DNA from: Methanobacterium sp.
Lineage (GTDB): Archaea > Methanobacteriota > Methanobacteria > Methanobacteriales > Methanobacteriaceae
DNA: 7,071 bases
NCBI GenBank assembly: GCA_030539815.1
Contig: JAUNXM010000046.1
Location: 6,824-13,894, forward strand
Direction: 5' to 3'
How positions within the stretch are numbered: position 1 is the stretch's first letter; every line of letters begins with the position of its first letter. Shown in pieces: positions 1 through 5,404 of this stretch. The notes below the pieces were generated by a model, which ran no database searches, was not told the origin of the DNA, and saw nothing but the letters and a program-made list of their open reading frames with translations. The position numbers and the translations under genes are program-made.

Positions 1-24
1 ATGATATCATTTCCAATTTTTAAA

Positions 25-576
25 TTACCTGAAGTACGTGAAAACGTTTTTATTTCTTGTTGGGGTGTTTAAATTTTCTCCGACCTTGTAACCCAGGGTA
101 ATTCCAGATTGAACTTCATAACCCTCAGGTATGTTGAATTTTTTCAAATTTTCTTCGTTGAGGAAATAGAATTTGGCAAATCCAATCCAGCAGGACCCTA
201 TATCCATACTTTCTGCTGCCAGTAGCATGTTCTGTGTTGCTGCTGAGGCATCTTCAGTTGGAGTGGGGCTTTCCTTATTGGCAGACACAATAATTGCCGT
301 GGGGGCATGATGGAAGATGTTTAAGTCCTCTGATTTCCCCATATTGGCAATCCAGGGAATGTCCATCTTTCTCATCACTTCCTTAGCCCCTTCATTGATC
401 TGGTTTATCAGCTCTTTTTTCTGAATTACGGTAAAATGCCATGATTGAGTATTGGCCCCGTTAGGTGCGTATATGGCTGATTCTAAGATTTTTTCCAGTT
501 CTTCATCTTTAATCTGCTTATCCTGATATTTACGAATACTTCTTCTATTTTTAATTGTTTTTAGAATTTCATTCAT
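25..576 (-). CDS. Nitroreductase-family FMN oxidoreductase
   Basis: The 183-residue product fits the single-domain nitroreductase family (usually about 170-220 residues), cytosolic dimeric FMN enzymes that reduce nitro compounds, quinones or other acceptors with NAD(P)H. Visible family signatures are the FMN-phosphate segment RRSIRKY at residues 11-17, APNGANTQSWHF at 37-48, the GSCWIGF stretch at 127-133 and the closing LGYKVGE at 161-167. There is no signal peptide and no extra domain. The ATG at 576 directly precedes the RRSIRKY block at the usual spacing. The ribosome binding site is weak, a GGGG about 8 bases upstream (585-588). A good minus-strand TATA box (659-667) and a palindrome (618-633) precede it. 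The gene is divergent from the GyrI-like gene. The physiological substrate cannot be read from the sequence. Family assignment is firm; specific function is open. Confidence 0.93.
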   Translation of the reverse strand: MNEILKTIKNRRSIRKYQDKQIKDEELEKILESAIYAPNGANTQSWHFTVIQKKELINQINEGAKEVMRKMDIPWIANMGKSEDLNIFHHAPTAIIVSANKESPTPTEDASAATQNMLLAAESMDIGSCWIGFAKFYFLNEENLKKFNIPEGYEVQSGITLGYKVGENLNTPTRNKNVFTYFR

Positions 577-617
577 TTTTTAAACCCCGTTTAAAAACTT
601 TTACTATTTTTTTAATT

Positions 618-633
618 TTCAGTATTTACTGAA
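618..633. promoter_or_regulatory. Operator-like palindrome upstream of the nitroreductase gene
   Basis: A perfect 7-bp inverted repeat TTCAGTA / TACTGAA is separated by two bases. Measured from the minus-strand TATA box at 659-667, the transcript of the nitroreductase gene should begin near 638, so the palindrome would cover roughly +5 to +20. That is a common place for an archaeal repressor site. The regulator is not identified. Confidence 0.45.
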
Positions 634-658
634 TTTTATGAATAGTTGGTGAAATCCA

Positions 659-667
659 CATATAAAG
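659..667 (-). promoter_or_regulatory. TATA box of the nitroreductase promoter
   Basis: On the minus strand this reads CTTTATATG, preceded by CGAAAC, which resembles an archaeal BRE plus TATA box. It predicts initiation near 638 and a leader of about 60 bases before the ATG at 576. The same bases read on the plus strand (CATATAAAG) could also serve the divergent GyrI-like gene, though the element at 701-709 is better placed for that. Confidence 0.5.
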
Positions 668-700
668 GTTTCGCTAAAAAGTAGCCATCCCCACAATATC

Positions 701-709
701 AATATAATA
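701..709 (+). promoter_or_regulatory. Candidate TATA box of the GyrI-like gene
   Basis: AATATAATA lies about 40 bases upstream of the ATG at 746. It would give initiation near 730 and a very short leader holding the GGTGA ribosome binding site at 737-741. The match is moderate in an AT-rich stretch. Confidence 0.35.
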
Positions 710-745
710 TTAAGAAATAAAAAACAACAAAGTAACGGTGAAACC

Positions 746-1207
746 ATGGAAGTAATAGAAAAAAGGATTGCAGAGGCCAAGGTGGCCTATATTCCATACA
801 GTGGAAGTTACGATAGGATTCCCGAATACATACAGGAAGTAGGCCAATGGGTTATGGGAAAAAACCTTGAAATGACCGGTAGAATCTATGGAACATATTA
901 TAACAGCCCCGAAGACGTGGCTGAGGAAGATCTGAGATACGAAATCGGATTTTCATTCAAAGGAGATGCAGTACCCGAAGATAAAATCGGTATTAAAGAA
1001 ATCCCCGAACACACTGTCCTTGCTGCTATTCACAAAGGACCATACACTGATGTCGGGCCAGTTATACATGCAGTGGTGGATTATGCAGTTGAAAATGGTT
1101 ACGATATCGTAGGCCCCGTGACTGAAGTGTATCTCAACAACCCTGAAGAAGTTCCGGAAAGTGAACTTTTAACCGAAGTTCAGTTCCCAGTTATTAAAAT
1201 GAAATAA
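746..1207 (+). CDS. Stand-alone GyrI-like / AraC effector-binding domain protein
   Basis: The 153 residues match the GyrI-like small-molecule-binding fold (two SHS2 modules) found at the C-terminus of AraC and MerR regulators and in free-standing proteins. The diagnostic second half is clear: HKGPY at residues 96-100, an amphipathic helix, then GYDIVGPVTEVYLNNPEEV at about 118-136 and LLTEVQFPV at 141-149. E127 and E144 fall where the family has its conserved acidic ligand residues. No helix-turn-helix is present, so it is not a DNA-binding regulator by itself. Known free-standing members bind drugs or other hydrophobic small molecules, and some act as hydrolases; which applies here is unknown. 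The ATG at 746 is supported by a GGTGA ribosome binding site four bases upstream. A run of eight T follows the gene. Confidence 0.88.
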   Translation: MEVIEKRIAEAKVAYIPYSGSYDRIPEYIQEVGQWVMGKNLEMTGRIYGTYYNSPEDVAEEDLRYEIGFSFKGDAVPEDKIGIKEIPEHTVLAAIHKGPYTDVGPVIHAVVDYAVENGYDIVGPVTEVYLNNPEEVPESELLTEVQFPVIKMK

Positions 1208-1221
1208 CCCCCCAATGAGTA

Positions 1222-1229
1222 TTTTTTTT
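1222..1229 (+). terminator. Poly-T terminator after the GyrI-like gene
   Basis: Eight consecutive T residues lie 15 bases past the stop codon, followed by another T5 run (1233-1237). Oligo-T without a strong stem is the usual archaeal termination signal. Confidence 0.6.
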
Positions 1230-1473
1230 AACTTTTTCAGGTTCAACTAAGAGTTTTATCCCCAATTAGCAGTTTTTGACAATTATAAATATTTAGGGCT
1301 GCTTAAACTTCCCCCAATTTGTTAGATATTTGGGTGTAATTTGGGCATAGCTATTTATTATTTGGATTAAATAAAATAGTGTAGTTCTCAATTAATTCCA
1401 AAAGAATTAAAAGGACCACATGAAGAATCGTTATGACTGGAACCATTTGAAAACGGTCATGAAGATTAAAAAG

Positions 1474-1481
1474 TTTATATA
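1474..1481 (+). promoter_or_regulatory. Strong archaeal promoter (BRE/TATA) of the NYN gene
   Basis: TTTATATA matches the archaeal TATA consensus and is preceded by the A-rich BRE-like TAAAAAG at 1467-1473. Initiation is expected near 1503, giving a leader of about 85 bases. The leader contains CCTGG (1550-1554), which could pair with CCAGG (1578-1582) just at the ribosome binding site. Confidence 0.65.
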
Positions 1482-1589
1482 ACAAAATTTAAGAACTATG
1501 ATGAGAACCATAATATATTATTAATAACCTTACAAATTATATTAAAACACCTGGCTCGTGTCTACCTTGAAATAGAACCAGGAGGAAAA

Positions 1590-2078
1590 ATGCGTAACCT
1601 TGAAAAATTTAAAGAATATATTCCCCGAATGGGAGAATCCCATGTTAAAAGCGTTGCTTTATTAATTGATGGGCCTAACATGCTACGAAAGGAATTCGAC
1701 TTCGATTTAAACGTAGTACAAGAAATACTGGCAGATTATGGGAAAATAAAGGTGGGAAAGGTTTTCCTTAACCAGTATGCATCAGATAAACTTATTGAAG
1801 CCATAGTTAACCAGGGGTTATCCCCTATTATTGTGGCTGGTGACATAGATGTTCAGATGGCAGTGGAAGCTTTTGAAGCCATACACAATCCCAACGTTGA
1901 TGTTGTGGCACTGATGACCAGGAACACTGATTTTTTACCACTGATCAACATTGCCAAAGAAAATGGAAAAGAAACTCTGGTGATTGGAGCTGAACCTGGT
2001 TTCAGCATAGCCCTTAAAAACTCGGCAGATAGTACCATAGTACTAAAAAAACAACAACAACCCCACGGAGCAGTTTAA
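1590..2078 (+). CDS. NYN-domain (PIN-like) putative ribonuclease, TIGR00288-type
   Basis: The 162-residue product fits the LabA/DUF88-like NYN family, specifically the short archaeal group catalogued as TIGR00288. NYN domains are PIN-like metal-dependent RNase folds with a cluster of aspartates. Here the first is D27 in LLIDGPNM (24-31), then D85/D87 in [13 protein letters not shown] (84-96), and D114 in [12 protein letters not shown] (108-119), followed by the Rossmann-like strand [11 protein letters not shown] (127-137). The usual SGDGDF-type motif is TRNTDF here, so the terminal Asp is kept but one acidic residue is replaced. The C-terminus is a short basic Gln-rich tail. The ATG at 1590 is supported by GGAGG four bases upstream. 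It is monocistronic behind a strong promoter. Its RNA target is unknown, and nuclease activity is inferred from the fold. Confidence 0.88.
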   Translation: MRNLEKFKEYIPRMGESHVKSVALLIDGPNMLRKEFDFDLNVVQEILADYGKIKVGKVFLNQYASDKLIEAIVNQGLSPIIVAGDIDVQMAVEAFEAIHNPNVDVVALMTRNTDFLPLINIAKENGKETLVIGAEPGFSIALKNSADSTIVLKKQQQPHGAV

Positions 2079-2204
2079 AAACAACTCCCACCTTATTATT
2101 TTAATTATAAATCTTACTTATTTTTAAATGGATCTGTTTTAGGAACTTTAACTTAGAAAAAATAGTTTATTACATCATTAAACCTATTTTAACCGGATAT
2201 TATT

Positions 2205-2282
2205 CAGTAAAAACCTGTTAATCCCAGCCAATATCATAATTATTCTTCATAATATAGAAACCCTAGAATAAGGTTTTTACTG
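2205..2282. repeat. 12-bp inverted repeat with a 54-base loop
   Basis: CAGTAAAAACCT at 2205-2216 is perfectly complementary to AGGTTTTTACTG at 2271-2282. The interval contains a minor ATTAT/ATAAT hairpin (2239-2253). No open reading frame or transposase-like feature lies between the arms. It could be a structured transcript end, a regulator-binding pair or a mobile-element relic; nothing decides between them. Confidence 0.55.
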
Positions 2283-2412
2283 TTTGTCGGAAAACTTATA
2301 TGGAATTTAGGGTCTATATTTAAGTCCTCCTATCATTTTGGTTTAGGATTCTAGAGAGAAAATTACCGAATAAACTGTATAATTATTAATAGATGGTGAC
2401 TAATTCTATATG

Positions 2413-2458
2413 GTGCACAATCATTTCCAAATATTTAAATCTTAAAAATGATTAGCAC
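2413..2458. promoter_or_regulatory. trkA promoter TATA flanked by inverted repeat
   Basis: GTGC-AC-AATCATTT (2413-2426) is mirrored by AAATGATT-A-GCAC (2446-2458), an 8-bp plus 4-bp inverted repeat offset by one base. The 19 bases between the arms contain AATATTTAAAT (2430-2440), a TATA-like element placed to start transcription near 2462, about 48 bases before the trkA ATG. The arrangement suggests a regulator binding around the TATA box; this is inference. Confidence 0.4.
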
Positions 2459-2497
2459 GGGTTATTATGGTCATTATAAGAATTATTGCTACTTAAA

Positions 2498-2502
2498 AGG
2501 TG
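2498..2502 (+). promoter_or_regulatory. Ribosome binding site that fixes the trkA start
   Basis: AGGTG lies seven bases before the ATG at 2510. A longer frame is possible from a TTG at 2486, but that start would place the ribosome binding site inside the coding region and add eight residues before the Rossmann strand. Confidence 0.65.
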
Positions 2503-2509
2503 TTTCGAG

Positions 2510-3160
2510 ATGTACGTGGTTGTAATGGGTGGTGGAAGAGTCGGATTAAATCTGGCTTCTTTTTTAATTGCAGATGGTCATGATGTTACCCTGATTGAAA
2601 ATGATGAAAATTTATGCACCAATGCTGCAGCAGAACTAGATGCACTGGTGATTTGTGGTAATGGTACCGACACCAAAACCCTGGAAGAGGCTAATGTATC
2701 CAGTGCAGATGTTTTTGTTGCCGCAACAGGAAATGATGAAGCCAACCTCCTGGCATGTATCCTGGTGAGGGAGTTTGAACTTCCTAAAATCATTGCCAGG
2801 GTAAGTGAACCCAGCCATGCCGAGGCATTTCGTAAGGTGGGCATTGACTCGGTTATCAGCCCGGAAATCACCGCGGCCAGTTACCTGGAAAAACTGATTA
2901 TTCGCCCTAAAATAGCGGACCTGGTGGTGATGGGGAAGGGTGATGCAGAACTACTAGATTTTAACCTTGAAAATGAGAAAGTGGTGGGTAAGAGAGTAGG
3001 AGATATAAGCCCTACTGAAGACTTTATAATTGTAGCAGTTTATGAAAATGGAGATATAACCATTCCCAAACCAGACATAGTCCTAAAAAAGGGTATGAAG
3101 GTTTCCATACTGGTGAAAACCAAGTCAGCCCGTGAAGTAATGAAACGATTCACTAAATAA
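2510..3160 (+). CDS. trkA: TrkA/RCK-type potassium transport regulatory protein
   Basis: The 216-residue protein has the one-unit TrkA layout typical of archaea and many bacteria. An N-terminal RCK Rossmann domain (about 1-120) is followed by a TrkA_C domain (about 135-216). The nucleotide-binding loop is GGGRVG at residues 7-12. E30, at the end of the second strand (VTLIEND), is the acidic residue expected to hold the adenine ribose and favours NAD(H) over NADP(H). Typical family segments [23 protein letters not shown] and ISPE follow. Such proteins sit on the cytosolic face of TrkH/KtrB-type K+ transporters and gate them in response to nucleotides. No transporter gene is in the window, so the partner must lie elsewhere. 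The start at ATG 2510 puts MYVVVMGGG at the normal N-terminus and has a well-spaced AGGTG. Confidence 0.94.
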   Translation: MYVVVMGGGRVGLNLASFLIADGHDVTLIENDENLCTNAAAELDALVICGNGTDTKTLEEANVSSADVFVAATGNDEANLLACILVREFELPKIIARVSEPSHAEAFRKVGIDSVISPEITAASYLEKLIIRPKIADLVVMGKGDAELLDFNLENEKVVGKRVGDISPTEDFIIVAVYENGDITIPKPDIVLKKGMKVSILVKTKSAREVMKRFTK

Positions 3161-3207
3161 CTCTTAATTCTGCCTAATTTTAGAATATCCCGACTACATC
3201 ATTAGTA

Positions 3208-3241
3208 TGGAACCAGCAGCTATGAATAACTGGTGGTTCCA
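3208..3241 (+). repeat. Strong hairpin downstream of trkA
   Basis: TGGAACCA at 3208-3215 pairs with TGGTTCCA at 3234-3241. Beyond one G-G mismatch the stem continues with CAG (3217-3219) against CTG (3230-3232), closing a 10-base loop. There is no T run behind it, so it is not a standard intrinsic terminator. It may be a 3'-end stabilising or processing structure of the trkA mRNA, or part of a small RNA. Confidence 0.55.
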
Positions 3242-3263
3242 CTTGAATTAATCACTGCCCCAT

Positions 3264-3310
3264 AATGAAATAAGATACACTCTAGCAACAAGATATTGCT
3301 AAAATTCATT
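3264..3310. repeat. Nested inverted repeat
   Basis: An outer pair AATGAA (3264-3269) / TTCATT (3305-3310) encloses an inner pair TAGCAA (3283-3288) / TTGCTA (3296-3301) with a 7-base loop. It follows the stronger hairpin at 3208-3241 and may belong to the same transcript end. Confidence 0.4.
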
Positions 3311-3439
3311 GTTAAAAATCGATCCGAGCCTAGATATACATCAATATTTGGTTGGTAATCTGCGAAAAATCATCCTTTTATGAGACTAATCACTTTTAAT
3401 CTTTTTTCGAGAAATTCATCTGAAAAATCAGGAATTTTT

Positions 3440-3802
3440 TTATCTATTTTGGAGTAATTCATCCAACATATCGGTAATTTTTGTATTGGACAGACTGTAA
3501 TGTACCCAAACTCCATCCTTACGCCATTTTAAAAATCCGGCCTTTTTCAGGATGTTCAAATGGTGGGATACTGTTGGTTGTGGTTTTTCCAAGGCCATGA
3601 TGATTTCACAAACACATAATTCGCCATGTTTCAATAAATGGAGTATTTTAAGTCGGGTTGGATCAGCAATAGCCTTAATTACGTCTGCATTTTCATATAA
3701 TACATCTTCAGCAGGAATTTGGGAGGAAATCTCTTCCAATCTTTCCAGTTGCTGTTGATTTGGTCTTTCCCCATCACCAATTTGGCATGATTTCATGAGC
3801 AT
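3440..3802 (-). CDS. arsR: ArsR/SmtB-family metalloregulatory repressor
   Basis: The 120-residue protein is a winged-helix ArsR/SmtB repressor, which leaves its operator when it binds arsenite or a soft metal. The metal motif ELCVCE is at residues 61-66 (C63, C65). The recognition helix follows at about 76-88 (PQPTVSHHLNILK), and the wing is around WRKDGVWVHYSL (93-104). The E. coli R773 motif has a third cysteine (ELCVCDLC), but here that position is Ile. Instead a cysteine lies in the N-terminal extension (C6), an arrangement recalling CadC, so As(III), Cd(II) or Pb(II) sensing all remain possible. Divergent placement from arsC favours arsenite. ATG 3802 is used; a second ATG at 3796 would keep the cysteine. 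Neither has a good ribosome binding site, and the TATA palindrome at 3816-3831 would start transcription close to the ATG, suggesting a leaderless mRNA. Confidence 0.92.
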   Translation of the reverse strand: MLMKSCQIGDGERPNQQQLERLEEISSQIPAEDVLYENADVIKAIADPTRLKILHLLKHGELCVCEIIMALEKPQPTVSHHLNILKKAGFLKWRKDGVWVHYSLSNTKITDMLDELLQNR

Positions 3803-3815
3803 TCTTTAGTAAATG

Positions 3816-3831
3816 ATATATTTAAATATAT
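3816..3831. promoter_or_regulatory. Shared arsR/arsC promoter: 16-bp AT palindrome
   Basis: ATATATTTAAATATAT is a perfect 16-bp palindrome within the 56-base gap between the divergent arsR and arsC starts. It contains TATA-like sequence in both directions. It would place the arsR transcript start around 3797-3802 and the arsC start around 3845-3850. ArsR binding here would shut off both genes; this is inferred from position and symmetry. Confidence 0.5.
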
Positions 3832-3844
3832 GGATATCTTATTT

Positions 3845-3858
3845 AGGGGTAGATACCC
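3845..3858 (+). promoter_or_regulatory. arsC ribosome binding site within a small inverted repeat
   Basis: AGGGGT (3845-3850) is the likely ribosome binding site of arsC, eight bases before the ATG. It overlaps the perfect inverted repeat GGGTA-GA-TACCC (3847-3858), which ends directly against the start codon. As DNA it could be an operator half; as RNA it could form a four-pair stem with an AGAT loop that covers the ribosome binding site. Confidence 0.4.
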
Positions 3859-4275
3859 ATGATAGTGCAAAATAAAAGTACCGTTCTATTCATCTGCAAC
3901 CATAACTCGGCACGGTCCCAAATGGCGGAGGGTCTTCTGAAATCACTGCATGGAGAACATTATGAAGTGTGTAGTGCAGGAATTAATCCAAATGATGTGA
4001 ACCCTTATGCCGTGAAAGTTTTGGCAGAGTTGGGTGTGGATATATCCCATCACCGATCAAAGAGTCTTCAGGAATTTGAGGGTGTGGAATTTGATTATGT
4101 TGCCACAGTTTGTGGAGGAGATGGGGAAGTATGTCCCTTTTTCCCAGGGGGAAAAAATTATTTCCACGAAGCATTTGAAGATCCAGTGGCAGTTAATGGA
4201 ACTGACCCTGAAAAGATTGAAGCCTTCCGAAAAATTAGAGATGAAATTAAAGAATGGATCAAAGAATCATTTTAA
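3859..4275 (+). CDS. arsC: Arsenate reductase, low-molecular-weight phosphatase (thioredoxin-coupled) type
   Basis: The 138-residue protein has the length and motifs of the Staphylococcus pI258 class of ArsC, which reduces arsenate to arsenite in the cytosol. The P-loop is CNHNSAR (C13 to R19, CX5R), where C13 is the nucleophile, followed by SQMAEGLL. The resolving cysteines are C85 and C92 in VCGGDGEVCP, the pair that ends as a disulfide reduced by thioredoxin. The general acid is D108 in FEDP. SAGINP (39-44) is also typical. All catalytic residues are present. ATG 3859 has an AGGGGT eight bases upstream; a GTG two codons later is less likely. The gene is divergent from arsR and convergent with DUF2115, ending in a T8 terminator. 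Its arsenite product is the substrate of the ArsM half of the nearby fusion. Confidence 0.95.
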   Translation: MIVQNKSTVLFICNHNSARSQMAEGLLKSLHGEHYEVCSAGINPNDVNPYAVKVLAELGVDISHHRSKSLQEFEGVEFDYVATVCGGDGEVCPFFPGGKNYFHEAFEDPVAVNGTDPEKIEAFRKIRDEIKEWIKESF

Positions 4276-4339
4276 GGTATGTTAAAAGGTTGCAATGCCC
4301 ATGGATATGTTCTTCACAATTAATACTATTCTTAAATTA

Positions 4340-4347
4340 TTTTTTTT
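4340..4347 (+). terminator. Poly-T terminator of arsC
   Basis: Eight T residues lie 65 bases after the arsC stop. The run overlaps the stop codon (4346-4348) of the convergent DUF2115 gene, so the two transcripts meet or overlap here. Confidence 0.6.
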
Positions 4348-4888
4348 AGATAGTCTCCGGATCCTGTTCCGCAACACAGAACCCACAAACCGCCCCCGGG
4401 TTGTCTTTTTGCCTTTCCTTTACAGGGCAAAGGTAGTTTTCACCATCATATTTAACAGTTAAACCACCCGGGAAAGGTGTGCCCACAGGATGCACTGGTT
4501 CCTCTAGTATGAAAGTGGTGTAGATGGAAATAATCTTATAAATCTGGAAAAAAGCTGGATCGAATCCATCTTCACTCCCGACCTGTTTTTCCTGTTTTAG
4601 AAGTAGTGCCACGGCATCATGAACTTCCTGAACATCCAATGGTTTGTTATTAGAATTTTGGTATTCTTTTACCTCTTTAATGCGGTTAATAAATGCCATG
4701 GTGTATGCTTTAATATATTCCTTACGATAACTTCCCTGAATATATTGGGCATCATCAATAAGGAAGTAACTGGCCTGCATAAGGTCCTGGAGGGTAATAA
4801 GCCTTGCTTCAATTTTTAGCATGCCCAGTAGATTTTCCCTTTGTATTTCATTGAAGGAGAGAACATCCTGGATTTTTTTAATTGACAT
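4346..4888 (-). CDS. DUF2115 (UPF0305) family protein of unknown function
   Basis: I recognise this 180-residue protein as a member of DUF2115/UPF0305, a family known mainly from methanogens and without an assigned function. It is mostly helical over its first 130 residues. The conserved C-terminal block begins HPVGTPFPGG and then holds cysteines in YLCPVKE and AVCGFCVAEQ, a C-x13-C-x2-C spacing that with the nearby His could bind a metal or Fe-S cluster (inference). Two starts are possible, GTG 4891 and ATG 4888. I use the ATG, which lies six bases after GTGGG. The gene is last of three on the minus strand, 67 bases behind the DGC-family gene. A T5 tract in that gap may separate them, so its membership in the arsenic operon is uncertain. 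Confidence 0.83.
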   Translation of the reverse strand: MSIKKIQDVLSFNEIQRENLLGMLKIEARLITLQDLMQASYFLIDDAQYIQGSYRKEYIKAYTMAFINRIKEVKEYQNSNNKPLDVQEVHDAVALLLKQEKQVGSEDGFDPAFFQIYKIISIYTTFILEEPVHPVGTPFPGGLTVKYDGENYLCPVKERQKDNPGAVCGFCVAEQDPETI

Positions 4889-4955
4889 CACCAGCCCACT
4901 TATTAACTATTTTAAGTAACTAATACACTAATTTAGATGAATAAAAAGTTAATTT

Positions 4956-5339
4956 TTATTCAAACTCTTTTAATTCTTTTATTATTTTTTCCTTCATGTG
5001 TTTAACACAGTTTTCCCCGTTTTCATCCAACCTACACACATCTGTGGGTTTTAAACCTGCTTTATTGAGTTCTTCCATGACGTTAATGTTTTTAGCAGGT
5101 TTAACTCCTTTTTGTTCTAATATTTTAAGGGTGCAGTCCCCGTCACATCCACTGAGGGCTATTATGGGATATTTTTTAATTAAATTCCTAAATCCCTCCC
5201 GATCAGCAGACGTAGCACCCATACAGATGGATATGGTATTATCAGTTTCTGCAACTGTGTCTGCTGATGTTACACGGGTAACTAAGCCATAAGGACTCAT
5301 TCCACTACAGGCTGCTAGGGCAATCTTCTTCTCACTCAT
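4956..5339 (-). CDS. DGC-family putative zinc-binding protein
   Basis: The 127-residue protein matches the DGC-domain family (putative zinc-binding proteins of about 110-130 residues). The opening ACSGMSPYGLVTRVTS (10-25) corresponds to the family's CSG..PYG..R block, and ALSGCDGDCTLKILEQKG (61-78) to its central DGC-x3-C block. In this copy the eponymous Asp is Ser (SGC), although a DGDC follows by chance. Candidate metal ligands are C11, C39, C65, C69, C102 and C111. It starts at ATG 5339 behind a strong AAGGAGA (about 5344-5350). It lies 65 bases after arsM with no T run between, so co-transcription is likely. A role in handling arsenic or zinc, or as a redox partner of the ArsM fusion, is inference from position. 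No enzymatic function is known for the family. Confidence 0.8.
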   Translation of the reverse strand: MSEKKIALAACSGMSPYGLVTRVTSADTVAETDNTISICMGATSADREGFRNLIKKYPIIALSGCDGDCTLKILEQKGVKPAKNINVMEELNKAGLKPTDVCRLDENGENCVKHMKEKIIKELKEFE

Positions 5340-5404
5340 ATTATCTCCTTCCGTATTTTTAGTTGAATACTCGTTTTAGTGTATTTAGTTATCGTTTCTA
5401 GCCC

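Larger units (their letters stand above)
1208..1589. other. Spacer between the GyrI-like and NYN genes: terminator and promoter only
   Basis: This 382-base AT-rich spacer holds the T8 terminator at its left end and the NYN-gene promoter (TATA at 1474-1481) at its right end. A second TATA-like element is the perfect 10-bp palindrome TAATATATTA at 1511-1520. Further TATA-like sequence occurs at 1282-1291. The short CCCAA/TTGGG pair around 1312-1333 is too weak to call an RNA. A 20-codon frame at 1420-1482 overlaps the TATA box and is not accepted as a gene. I see no tRNA, CRISPR or mobile-element signature. Confidence 0.6.
2079..2509. other. Long spacer upstream of trkA: promoters and inverted repeats, no gene
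   Basis: This 431-base AT-rich spacer starts with the T-rich 3' end of the NYN transcript (about 2093-2105 and 2120-2127). It holds a long-range 12-bp inverted repeat (2205-2282) and several TATA-like elements: CTTATATG at 2295-2302, TCTATATTTA at 2313-2322, CTATATGG at 2406-2413 and AATATTTAAAT at 2430-2440. An imperfect inverted repeat flanks the last one. No reading frame with a ribosome binding site is visible. The promoter at 2295-2322 could drive a small RNA or a long trkA leader, but nothing in the sequence proves it. Confidence 0.5.
3161..3439. other. Spacer between trkA and arsR with hairpins
   Basis: The two genes converge on this 279-base spacer. It contains a weak ATTCT/AGAAT stem right after trkA (3167-3186), a strong hairpin (3208-3241), a nested inverted repeat (3264-3310) and, next to the arsR stop, a short CTGA-AAAA-TCAG stem (3420-3431) followed by T7 (3435-3441) on the plus strand. 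Minus-strand T5 tracts (complement of 3423-3427 and 3364-3368) could end the arsR transcript. No coding frame is supported. Confidence 0.5.

Noticed and set aside
1..10. 10-bp palindrome ATGATATCAT at the left edge
   Set aside because: Cut by the window edge; too short to interpret without the neighbouring sequence.
1420..1482. A 20-codon frame ([20 protein letters not shown]) with a GGA-containing sequence about six bases upstream
   Set aside because: Its end overlaps the strong TATA box of the NYN gene, it has no recognisable family, and this length occurs by chance; possible leader peptide but unsupported.
2393..2455. A 20-codon frame starting ATG GTG ACT in the trkA upstream spacer
   Set aside because: No ribosome binding site, and it runs through the trkA TATA region and its inverted repeat.
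2486..2509. TTG start adding eight residues to TrkA
   Set aside because: The ATG at 2510 has a well-spaced AGGTG and gives the standard N-terminus just before GGGRVG.
2578..2871. Minus-strand open frames opposite trkA (also 2636-2818), and at 1853-2038 opposite the NYN gene
   Set aside because: Antisense shadows of well-supported genes without their own signals.
3552..3758. Plus-strand frames opposite arsR, opposite the DGC gene (4996-5292) and opposite DUF2115 (4619-4819); minus frame opposite arsC (3983-4174)
   Set aside because: Each overlaps a gene with clear family motifs and shows no recognisable domain or ribosome binding site.
4034..4285. Plus-strand 83-codon frame overlapping arsC
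   Set aside because: Out-of-frame reading of arsC, whose catalytic motifs run the whole length of the other frame.
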